A stretch of 12,588 nt of DNA, from NCBI GenBank assembly GCA_023423475.1, contig JAFAFN010000215.1, positions 1 through 12,588 on the forward strand. Direction: 5' to 3'. This DNA comes from Actinomycetes bacterium. GTDB taxonomy: Bacteria; Actinomycetota; Acidimicrobiia; Acidimicrobiales; Microtrichaceae. The notes beneath the pieces are model-generated. The model worked only from the letters and a program-made list of their open reading frames with translations. It did no database searches and was not told the origin of the DNA. The position numbers and the translations under genes are program-made. Shown here piece after piece: positions 6,564-12,468 of the stretch. Every line of letters starts with the position of its first letter. Positions within the stretch are counted from its first letter, which is position 1.

Positions 6564-7435
6564 CCGACACCGCACAGGCCGTGCAGGAACGGCTCCGGCA
6601 GGCCCGACCCTCGAGCGAGCGCGCCATCCCGGTGCGTCGACTGCGCACCGATCCCGGCGCTGCCGAGCTCGACGGGTGGATCGTCGAGGGTGACCCGATC
6701 TTCAGCCATTTCCTCGCGACGCTCTCCGCGGTGTTCCCGACGGGCGAGGACTTCTTCGTCACCTCGGTTCGTCGTCATCGTGACTCGGTCGCGGACGACC
6801 CGGCACTGCGCGCACAGGTCAAGGGCTTCATCGGTCAGGAGGCCATGCACGGACGGGCGCACCGCGCGCTGAACGCCCGACTCGGCGAGCTCGGCTACCA
6901 CACCGATCGCGCGGATCGGATCATCGGCCGTCTCTGCGACGGCGTGCTGCGCATGCCGCCGAAGCGACTCGCGATCGCGGTCACCGCCGCGGCCGAGCAC
7001 TACACCGGCCTGCTCGCCGAGTCGGTGCTCGGCGACGACCGGACACGGGCCACCCTCTTCGGCCGCCCCGGCGTCGAGGAGCTGATCTCGTGGCACGCGC
7101 TCGAGGAGCTCGAGCACAAGAACGTGGCCTTCGACGTGATGCAGCGAGCCGGCGGCCGCTACCCGGTCAGAGCCGCGGGCTTCCTGGTGACCACCGGCGT
7201 GCTCGCCGGCTACGTCGTGGTCGAGTGGGGGCGCTCGGTCTACGAGATCCGCCACGAGATCACCCCGGAGCACCGTCGCACGTTCCGTCGCAACCTGCGA
7301 CGTCAGAAGTTGATCAGCCCCTGGTTCTCGGCGAACGCCGCGAAGTACCTGCGTCCCGGGTTCCACCCCGACGACACCGACACCGACGACCTGGTGAGCG
7401 AGTGGCGCGCCCGGCTCAGCGCCGTCGCGTCCTGA
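6560..7435 (+). CDS. PF10118-type predicted metal-dependent hydrolase
   Basis: A 291-residue protein of the COG3687/PF10118 family. The motifs in order are FPTGEDFFVTSVRRHRD (E63), FIGQEAMHGRAHRALN (E94, H97, H101), AAAEHYTGLLAE (E146, H147) and SWHALEELEHKNVAFDV (H179, E182, E183, E185, H186). The recurring E and ExxH-like clusters in helical context suggest a ferritin-like two-metal centre, though the ligand set is my inference. A hydrophobic stretch at about 204-222 (RAAGFLVTTGVLAGYVVVE) could be membrane-associated. The substrate is unknown for the family. It is the second gene of the tetR operon (ATGA overlap), so its expression is presumably induced when the repressor meets its ligand. 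Its 3' end overlaps the converging adenosyltransferase gene by 20 bp. Confidence 0.82.
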   Translation: MTDTAQAVQERLRQARPSSERAIPVRRLRTDPGAAELDGWIVEGDPIFSHFLATLSAVFPTGEDFFVTSVRRHRDSVADDPALRAQVKGFIGQEAMHGRAHRALNARLGELGYHTDRADRIIGRLCDGVLRMPPKRLAIAVTAAAEHYTGLLAESVLGDDRTRATLFGRPGVEELISWHALEELEHKNVAFDVMQRAGGRYPVRAAGFLVTTGVLAGYVVVEWGRSVYEIRHEITPEHRRTFRRNLRRQKLISPWFSANAAKYLRPGFHPDDTDTDDLVSEWRARLSAVAS

Positions 7436-7970
7436 GCTCCTGCTCCCACAGCCGCTCGTTGCCGATGCTGACCGAGCGCCCGAGGATGAAGAACAGGTCG
7501 GACAGCCGGTTCAGGTAGCGGGCCGCCACGGTGCCGCCCCCGAGTGCGACCACACGACGTTCGGCACGGCGACAGACCGTGCGACACACGTGCAGCTGCG
7601 CGGACAGCGGTCCACCGCCCGGGAGGATGAACGAGGTGAGACCGGGCAGCGGCTCGTTCGTCTCGGCGGCCCGCTGCTCGATCCAGACCAGGTCGTCCTC
7701 GGTCACGCGGTGACGGTCCTCGACCAGCTCGGGGACGGACACGTCCGCGCCCAGGTCGAACAGCTGGTGCTGCACCGTGATCAACACGTCGCGCACGGCA
7801 TCGGTGACACCGGCGCACTCGAGCGCGACACCCACGTGGGAGTTGAGCTCGTCGATGTCGCCAATGGCCTCGATGCGCTCGTCGGTCTTCTCGACCGCCG
7901 AGCCGTCGCCCAGATGCGTCGATCCGCCGTCGCCGGTGCGGGTCGTGATGCGGTTGAGGCGGATGGTCAT
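7416..7970 (-). CDS. PduO-type cob(I)alamin adenosyltransferase
   Basis: A 184-residue, full-length PduO/MMAB-type ATP:cob(I)alamin adenosyltransferase. It transfers the 5'-deoxyadenosyl group of ATP to cob(I)alamin, making the AdoCbl used by the mutase encoded at 2211-4241. Motifs: TRTGDGGSTHLGDG (ATP-binding N-terminal motif), RIEAIGDIDELNSHVGVAL, FILPGGGPLSAQLHVCRTVCRRAERR and YLNRLSDLFFILGR. The ATG at 7970 matches the family N-terminus (MTIRLNRITTRTGDGG) and has GGAG nine bases upstream. The same frame continues open upstream into a MerR-like HTH with its own promoter, so a 233-residue fused form starting at GTG 8117 is possible. The 3' end overlaps the hydrolase gene by 20 bp on the opposite strand. 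Confidence 0.9.
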   Translation of the reverse strand: MTIRLNRITTRTGDGGSTHLGDGSAVEKTDERIEAIGDIDELNSHVGVALECAGVTDAVRDVLITVQHQLFDLGADVSVPELVEDRHRVTEDDLVWIEQRAAETNEPLPGLTSFILPGGGPLSAQLHVCRTVCRRAERRVVALGGGTVAARYLNRLSDLFFILGRSVSIGNERLWEQELRTRRR

Positions 7971-8117
7971 GGTCGTGATCTCCAGTCGGGAGTCGGTGGT
8001 GGGGTCGTGCAGGAGGTCGAGCAGGCGGTTGCGGTCGTAGTGGTGCAGTGTCCGCACCGTGACGCCGGCAGCGTCGGCGAGCGCTCCGACGCTCAGTGCG
8101 GTGGTCTCGTCGTCCAC
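7971..8117 (-). pseudogene. MerR-family HTH fragment in frame with the adenosyltransferase
   Basis: Forty-nine codons upstream of, and in frame with, the adenosyltransferase ATG. The peptide contains LSVGALADAAGVTVRTLHHYD followed by RNRLLDLL, an unmistakable MerR-family helix-turn-helix (compare the usual VGeLA..tGVsvRTLryYd..GLL). The wing (the GYR.Y segment), the dimerisation helix and any effector domain are absent; instead the frame passes through HDPTTDSRLEITT into the enzyme. There is no stop codon between. The GTG at 8117 lies seven bases after a -10 box, so it could start a leaderless message; GTG 8126 overlaps the -10 and is unlikely. It is either a relic left by a deletion that put the enzyme under a MerR promoter, or the N-terminus of a real HTH-adenosyltransferase fusion. 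I favour the relic because the wing is lost. Confidence 0.6.
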
Positions 8118-8124
8118 GACGAGC

Positions 8125-8155
8125 ACGGTACGACCTGACCTCGCGTCAGGTGCAA
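8125..8155 (-). promoter_or_regulatory. MerR-type promoter with 19-bp spacer
   Basis: On the minus strand, -35 TTGCAC (8155-8150), a spacer of exactly 19 bp and -10 TACCGT (8130-8125). An overlong 19-bp spacer holding a palindrome is the hallmark of MerR-controlled promoters, where the activator untwists the DNA. The same -10 hexamer serves the AbiE-like operon. Transcription would start at about 8117, at the GTG that opens the HTH fragment. Confidence 0.6.
8133..8151. promoter_or_regulatory. MerR-type operator palindrome
   Basis: ACCTGAC-CTCGC-GTCAGGT: perfect 7-bp arms around 5 bp, almost filling the 19-bp promoter spacer. It resembles operators of actinobacterial MerR regulators. It also lies between the divergent start sites of the adenosyltransferase region and the amidase fusion gene, so one protein could affect both. 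No complete MerR gene is present in the window to bind it. Confidence 0.6.
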
Positions 8156-8174
8156 GCGTCCGATGTCGCCCACG

Positions 8175-8180
8175 TATCCT
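8175..8180 (+). promoter_or_regulatory. -10 box of the amidase-isomerase fusion gene
   Basis: TATCCT lies six bases before the ATG at 8187, which has no Shine-Dalgarno sequence, so a leaderless message starting on the A of the ATG is likely. This favours 8187 over the in-frame ATG at 8163, which is upstream of the box. The -35 region (about 8151-8157) is weak and abuts the MerR-type palindrome. Confidence 0.4.
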
Positions 8181-8186
8181 GCGCAC

Positions 8187-10442
8187 ATGACCGCCGTCAT
8201 CGGATACTGCTGGCCACAGAGCGCGCTGCCGGGGGAGCGGGTCGACCTGTTCCTGTCCACCGACGACGCCCGCACCGTCACCGTCGAGATCGTGCGCGAC
8301 GGACTCGAGCCCGAGCTCGTCTGGCGCGACGACCTCGTGACCGTCGGCCCCCAGTCCATGCCCGGCGACGCTCCGGAGCAGGGCTGTGCCTGGTCGACGA
8401 CGGTGTCGTTCGAGGTCGACGAAGAGTGGCGCACCGGTCTGTACGTCGTGCGGATCGGCGACTCGGCACCGAGCGCGTGGTTCGTCGTGCGCACCGCCGT
8501 GCCGACTCCCGGCGCGCCGCTGCTGAAGCTCGCAACGAACACCTGGAACGCGTACAACGACGTCGGCGGCCGCAACCTGTACACCGGCGCGCTGCTGGCC
8601 TCGCCCCAGCGTCCACTCGCCGCGGGCTTCCTCGACAAGCCCTCGGGAGAGGGCTCCCGGGTCGTCGACGACGTCGGCGACGTGCTGAACTTCGCGATCG
8701 ACCAGGAGCTGTCGCTCTGGCACGGCATGTCGGGATGGGCAGGCCAGGAGCGGCGCTTCGTCGAATGGGCCGAGGCCGCCGGCATCGACCTGGACTACGC
8801 GATCGACGCCGACCTCGACCGCCCCGACGGGGCAGCGCTGCTCGAGGGCCGTGCGCTGCTGCTGAGCATCGGCCACGACGAGTACTGGACCTGGGGCATG
8901 CGCGATCGCGTCGAGGACTTCGTCGCTGGCGGCGGCAGCGTCGCCTTCTTCTCGGGCAACACCTCGTACTGGCAGGTGCGACTCGAACACGACGACCGGG
9001 TGATGGCCGCCTACAAGCACCACTACCTCGAGGACCCGGTCATGGGCACCGACCGCGAGCACCTGGTCACCTCGATGTGGGCCGACCCGCTGACCGGTCG
9101 ACCCGAGGCCGCGATGACGGGGGTCAGCTTCACCCGGGGCGGCTACCACCGGGTGCACCTGAGTGCACCGGCAGGTGCCGCGGGCTACGAGGTGCAGCGC
9201 GCGGAGCACTGGCTGCTCGAGGGCACCGACCTGTGCCGCGGTGATCTGTTCGGCACCGAGGACCGCATCGTCGGCTACGAGTGCGACGGCACCGAGATGA
9301 CCGTCGTCGACGGTGTGCTCAGTGCGGCGGGCGCCGGCGCCACCCCCGAGGGCTTCACCGTCGTCGCCACCGCACCTGCGACCGCGTTCGACGAGTGGAC
9401 CACCCCGTTGCCGGTCGAGGAGGGCAACGAGTACGAGCTCGAGTTCCACGCGAAGCGCCTGCTCGGTGGCGACACGGCGGAGAACATGGCGAAGCTGCGT
9501 CACGGCTTCGCCGTCGTGGGGGAGTGGAGCAACGCGGCGGGCGGCACCGTCGTCACGGTGGGCTGCACCGACTGGGCCTATGGGCTCGGTGACCCGACCG
9601 TCGGGCGCATCACTCGCAACGTGCTGCGCCGTCTCGGCGGGGTGCGAGGTCGAGCCGCCTCACCGCTCATCGACCACCTCGACGAGGTGTGGTCGTCGCT
9701 CGAGCAGCTGCTCTCCGGCCTGGACGAGTCCGAGTGGCAGCTGGCGACGGGCTGTCCCGGCTGGTCCGTGCAGGACAACGTCGCCCACCTGATCGACTAC
9801 GAGTCGACGCTGCTGGGCCGACCGCGGCCCTTCCACCTCATCGATGCTCCCGAGCACGCGAAGAACCCGATGGGCGAGCTGAACGAGGTCGGTGTCGATG
9901 CCCGCCGAGGGCTGACCGGCGAGCAGGTCCTGGCGGAGTTCCTCGAGGTCGTCGCCGAACGACGGCGTCAGCTCGAACTCGTCACCGCAGCGGACCTGGC
10001 TGCGCAGACCGAGACACCCGTCGGGCCGGGCACGCTGGTCGACCTGCTGACGTTGCGCGTCATGGACACGTGGTCCCACGAGCAGGACATCCGGCGAGCA
10101 CTCGGTCGACCGGGTCACGAGTCCGGGGGCGTGGTCGACACCTCGCTCGACTACTTCTCGCAGTTCCTGCCGTTCGTCGTGGGCAAGCGGGCAGCCGCAC
10201 CCGACGGCGCCACGGTCGTGTTCGCGCTGGGCGAAGATCGACGCCACGTCGTCGAGGTCGTCGACGGGCGCGCACGTGTCACCGACGCGGTGCCGACCGA
10301 GCCGACGGTCGTGCTGTCCATGCCCGTCGGCACCTTCGCCGCCCTCGTCGGCGGTCGCAGCGACGCACCCGACGACGTCACGCTCACCGGCGATCAGGAC
10401 CTCGGCGCCGCCGTCGTCGCGGGGATGGGCTTCATGCCGTAG
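8187..10442 (+). CDS. Fusion: dimethylformamidase-like enzyme plus mycothiol-dependent-isomerase-like domain
   Basis: A 751-residue protein with two enzyme-like parts and no stop codon between them. Residues about 1-105 form a beta-rich N-terminal domain. Residues about 112-484 match the C-terminal domain of the N,N-dimethylformamidase large subunit (KLATNTWNAYNDVGGRNLY, LSIGHDEYWTWGMRD, VAFFSGNTSYWQVR, WAYGLGDPTVGRITRNVLRRLGG). The characterised enzyme holds iron through two tyrosines and a carboxylate; Y233 is a candidate ligand. Residues about 493-650 match the mycothiol-dependent maleylpyruvate isomerase/DinB fold (SEWQLATGCPGWSVQDNVAHLIDYE, MDTWSHEQDIRRALG), with H534, D627 and H631 as likely metal ligands. 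Residues about 655-751 look SCP2-like (TGDQDLGAAVVAGMGFMP). It may hydrolyse an amide and use mycothiol for a following step, but the substrate is unknown. An internal GTG (9642) at the junction could allow separate translation. It converges with the HxlR gene, overlapping by 11 bp. Confidence 0.75.
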   Translation: MTAVIGYCWPQSALPGERVDLFLSTDDARTVTVEIVRDGLEPELVWRDDLVTVGPQSMPGDAPEQGCAWSTTVSFEVDEEWRTGLYVVRIGDSAPSAWFVVRTAVPTPGAPLLKLATNTWNAYNDVGGRNLYTGALLASPQRPLAAGFLDKPSGEGSRVVDDVGDVLNFAIDQELSLWHGMSGWAGQERRFVEWAEAAGIDLDYAIDADLDRPDGAALLEGRALLLSIGHDEYWTWGMRDRVEDFVAGGGSVAFFSGNTSYWQVRLEHDDRVMAAYKHHYLEDPVMGTDREHLVTSMWADPLTGRPEAAMTGVSFTRGGYHRVHLSAPAGAAGYEVQRAEHWLLEGTDLCRGDLFGTEDRIVGYECDGTEMTVVDGVLSAAGAGATPEGFTVVATAPATAFDEWTTPLPVEEGNEYELEFHAKRLLGGDTAENMAKLRHGFAVVGEWSNAAGGTVVTVGCTDWAYGLGDPTVGRITRNVLRRLGGVRGRAASPLIDHLDEVWSSLEQLLSGLDESEWQLATGCPGWSVQDNVAHLIDYESTLLGRPRPFHLIDAPEHAKNPMGELNEVGVDARRGLTGEQVLAEFLEVVAERRRQLELVTAADLAAQTETPVGPGTLVDLLTLRVMDTWSHEQDIRRALGRPGHESGGVVDTSLDYFSQFLPFVVGKRAAAPDGATVVFALGEDRRHVVEVVDGRARVTDAVPTEPTVVLSMPVGTFAALVGGRSDAPDDVTLTGDQDLGAAVVAGMGFMP

Positions 10443-11181
10443 GCATGCCGTCGGGAGAGCATGCCGTCGGCGTGATGTCGGGAGAGCATGCCGTCGGCGT
10501 GTGCTCGGGCCTCGCGATCAGCGGGGTCAGCGGGCTCAGCTGCAGCACCTCGGGCATGGCGGTGACGACCGGTTGGCGGCCGCTCAGCTCGATGTGGCCG
10601 TTGCGGATCGCCGAGCGCAGGTCACCCTGGCCGAACCAGAGCTGGTACAGGACCGACAGCGGTGCGTGCACGGTCGCATCGATCTCGAAGCCGGGGTCGT
10701 AGTCGCACACCGACGGTCCCTGCTGGTCGCTGACGATCCAGTAGCGGCGCCGCTGGTCGACGAAGTCGAACTCGAGGACCAGCCGCTCCTGGGTCAGCGG
10801 CGACAGGTCGAGGCGGTCGTGGACCCACCACATGAGCAGCGCTGGGTCGAGCTCGTCGGCCCGAGGGTCCTCGAACTGCCACTTCGCTCCCCACGCGCCG
10901 AGTTGCATGACGATCGGCTCGAGTTCGCGTCCGGCATCGGTGAGCAGGTACTCGTCGCCGACGTGTTCGATGACCCCGGCCTGCTCGAGCTGGCGGAGCC
11001 GCTTCGACAGCAGCGAGCGCGACAGCCCGGGGTTGCCGCGCGACAGCTCGTTGAACCGGGTCCAGCCGCAGATCAGGTCTCGCACGATCAGCAGCGACCA
11101 CCGCTCGCCGAGCACCTCGACCGCTCGGGTGACCGGGCAGTACTGGCCGTAGCCCTTCAGGTCGTCGTCCTTCTCCGACAT
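10432..11181 (-). CDS. HxlR-family regulator with SCP2-like C-terminal domain
   Basis: A 249-residue protein, longer than the usual 100-150 residues of HxlR regulators. The HxlR winged helix covers about 10-100: GQYCPVTRAVEVLGERWSLLIVRDL (with the conserved Cys15), TRFNELSRGNPGLSRSLLSKRL, LEQAGVIEH, then LLTDAGRELEPIV. Residues about 105-225 resemble an SCP2-like domain (SVLYQLWFGQGDLRSAIRNGHIELSG), probably ligand-binding. The last 20 or so residues are a low-complexity repeat, TPTACSPDI / TPTACSPDG / MPTA, produced by 27-bp tandem DNA repeats. It is divergent from the acyl-CoA-dehydrogenase-like gene (126-base gap to 11308) and is its most likely regulator. The ATG at 11181 has no clear ribosome binding site. 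Whether HxlR-type control is activation or repression cannot be told from sequence. Confidence 0.85.
   Translation of the reverse strand: MSEKDDDLKGYGQYCPVTRAVEVLGERWSLLIVRDLICGWTRFNELSRGNPGLSRSLLSKRLRQLEQAGVIEHVGDEYLLTDAGRELEPIVMQLGAWGAKWQFEDPRADELDPALLMWWVHDRLDLSPLTQERLVLEFDFVDQRRRYWIVSDQQGPSVCDYDPGFEIDATVHAPLSVLYQLWFGQGDLRSAIRNGHIELSGRQPVVTAMPEVLQLSPLTPLIARPEHTPTACSPDITPTACSPDGMPTA
10433..10447. other. Small hairpin at the convergent 3' ends
   Basis: CATGCC-GTA-GGCATG: 6-bp arms with a 3-base loop spanning the stop codons of both converging genes. It is too short, and lacks a U-run, to be a convincing terminator. It seems to derive from the same CATGCCGTCGG-like unit that makes up the adjacent tandem repeat. 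Confidence 0.3.
10450..10501. repeat. 27-bp tandem repeat, two copies plus flanking partial units
   Basis: Two 25-bp blocks, identical base for base, at 10450-10474 and 10477-10501, separated by two bases (period 27). Each starts GTCGGGAGAGCATG and ends CCGTCGGCGTG. Partial units flank both sides (CATGCCGTAGG before, GTGCTCGGG after). The period is nine codons, so on the minus strand it encodes a nine-residue peptide repeat at the HxlR C-terminus without breaking the frame. Replication slippage is the likely origin. Confidence 0.8.
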
Positions 11182-11307
11182 CCGTTGCAGAGCCTACGAC
11201 TGCGCCCGGGCGGGTGGTCCAGATCTTGCACTCGTCGGGTGCGGACATCGTCCGTACGTTCGACATCGAGGCCCGACGAGGACGCCGGGAGAGATGAAGT
11301 GAGGACG
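11182..11307. promoter_or_regulatory. Divergent intergenic region with short inverted repeats
   Basis: The 126 bases between the HxlR start and the flavoprotein start hold short inverted repeats. These are GCAC-7 bp-GTGC (11228-11242) and CGGAC-ATC-GTCCG (11242-11254), which share a base. They are reasonable HxlR operator candidates by position but too short to be sure. I could not place a convincing -35/-10 pair for either gene. GGGAGAG (11287-11293) precedes a two-codon ATG AAG TGA and the in-frame GTG at 11299. Confidence 0.3.
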
Positions 11308-12441
11308 ATGATGACCATCCTGGAGCACACCCAGACCACCACCGACTGGCGCGAGGTCGCCGACGAGCTCGTGCCGATGCTCGCCGCCACGGCCGACCAG
11401 GCCGACGCCTCGGGCGAGTTCGTGGCCGATCAGATCGAGCTGCTGCGCGAGCGGCGAATGATGTCGATGCTGGTGCCGACCGAGCTCGGGGGCGGCGGTG
11501 CGAGCCACGCCGAGGCGTGCGACGTGCTGCGGGTGCTCGCCCACGGCTGCCCTGCGACGTCGCTCACCTTCGCGATGCACACCCACCTCGTGGCCGCGCA
11601 GGTGTGGCGTCACCATCGCGAGCTGCCCGCCCCGGTCCTGCCCAAGGTCGCGGCGAGCGAGCTGGTGCTGGTCTCGACCGGCGCGAAGGACTGGATCGAC
11701 TCGGAGGGGCACGCCGAACAGGTCGACGGCGGGTTCAGGGTGAACGCCCGCAAGGGCCCGTCGAGCGGTGCACCCTCGGGTGACCTCCTGATCTCGAGTG
11801 TGCGCTGGGACGACGCACCCGACGGTGCGCAGGTGCTGCACTTCGCCGTGCCGTTCTCGGCGCCGGGTGTGTCGATCGAGACCACCTGGAACACCGTGGG
11901 TATGCGCGGCACCGGCTCCGAGACGGTGGTGCTCACCGATGTGTTCGTGCCGGAGGCGGCGGTGTCCCTCGCCCGCCCCGCGGGGGAGTGGCACCCGGTC
12001 TGGAGCGTGGTGCTCGGCGCGGCGATGCCGCTGATCATGTCGACCTACGTCGGCGTGGCCGAGTCCGCGGTCGAGCGTGCGATGCGGGTGATGCGACCCG
12101 GCGACGAACGTGCCGCCAGCGCGACCGCGGTCGCCCGTGCGCACCGGAGCCTTCGTACGGCACAGGACGCCGTCGACGCGATGGTGCGGCACTCCGAGGA
12201 CCTGCACTTCGACAACGACCTCGACACCGCGGTCTCGACGCTCGAACGCAAGGTGGTCGCGGCGGACGCATGCATCGACACGGTCCGGCTCGCACTCGAG
12301 CTGGGCGGTGCCGCCTATTCGAGCGCCCCGGGGCTCGGTCGCCTGATGCGCGACGTGCTCGGCGCGTCGCACCACCCGTTGCCCGCCGCGGCCCAGGAGC
12401 AGTTCTGCGGCCGGGTGGCGCTGGGACTGCCGCCGGTCTGA
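11308..12441 (+). CDS. Acyl-CoA-dehydrogenase-fold flavoprotein
   Basis: A 377-residue protein with acyl-CoA dehydrogenase architecture: an N-terminal helical domain (LRERRMMSMLVPTELGGGGASHAEA), a central beta domain (WNTVGMRGTGSETVVLTDVFVPE) and a C-terminal helical domain ending LGGAAYSSAPGLGRLMRDVLGASHHPLP. Family members bind FAD and either oxidise acyl-CoA thioesters or, in the DszC/HpaB-like branch, act as flavin-dependent monooxygenases. After the conserved RD (about 349-350), the usual YEG segment that carries the catalytic Glu of many dehydrogenases is replaced by ASHHPLP. The shape of this tail recalls the monooxygenase-like branch, so dehydrogenation should not be assumed. Starts: ATG 11308 or 11311 (GAGGA at 11301-11305 suits 11311), or in-frame GTG 11299 (GGAG seven bases upstream). 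It is divergent from, and probably controlled by, the HxlR gene. Confidence 0.82.
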   Translation: MMTILEHTQTTTDWREVADELVPMLAATADQADASGEFVADQIELLRERRMMSMLVPTELGGGGASHAEACDVLRVLAHGCPATSLTFAMHTHLVAAQVWRHHRELPAPVLPKVAASELVLVSTGAKDWIDSEGHAEQVDGGFRVNARKGPSSGAPSGDLLISSVRWDDAPDGAQVLHFAVPFSAPGVSIETTWNTVGMRGTGSETVVLTDVFVPEAAVSLARPAGEWHPVWSVVLGAAMPLIMSTYVGVAESAVERAMRVMRPGDERAASATAVARAHRSLRTAQDAVDAMVRHSEDLHFDNDLDTAVSTLERKVVAADACIDTVRLALELGGAAYSSAPGLGRLMRDVLGASHHPLPAAAQEQFCGRVALGLPPV

Positions 12442-12442
12442 C

Positions 12443-12465
12443 CCGGCAGCAGCCCCTGCTCCCGG
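12443..12465. terminator. Hairpin between converging genes
   Basis: Arms CCGGCAGCAG (12443-12452) and CTGCTCCCGG (12456-12465) pair with a single C-C mismatch around a 3-base CCC loop, directly after the flavoprotein stop and before the 3' end of the converging partial gene. There is no U-run on either strand, so this is a stem-loop that may act as a bidirectional terminator rather than a textbook intrinsic one. It is the only convergent junction in the window with such a structure. Confidence 0.45.
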
Positions 12466-12468
12466 CCG

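Noticed and set aside
8163..8186. Alternative ATG 8163 for the amidase fusion gene
   Set aside because: The -10 box TATCCT lies downstream of it and six bases before ATG 8187, and the added residues do not look like family sequence.
7971..9503. The minus-strand frame of the adenosyltransferase stays open up to 9503, suggesting a 695-residue protein
   Set aside because: Beyond the MerR-like segment it is antisense to the amidase fusion gene and shows no conserved motif; the promoter at 8125-8155 also marks the true upstream limit.
11294..11302. A two-codon ATG AAG TGA after GGGAGAG, possibly a leader ORF
   Set aside because: Such a minimal frame is expected by chance, and the same GGGAG can serve the in-frame GTG at 11299.
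10276..11307. The flavoprotein frame is open back to 10276
   Set aside because: That stretch is antisense to the HxlR gene and gives arginine- and serine-rich non-motif sequence; the family N-terminus begins at about 11299-11311.
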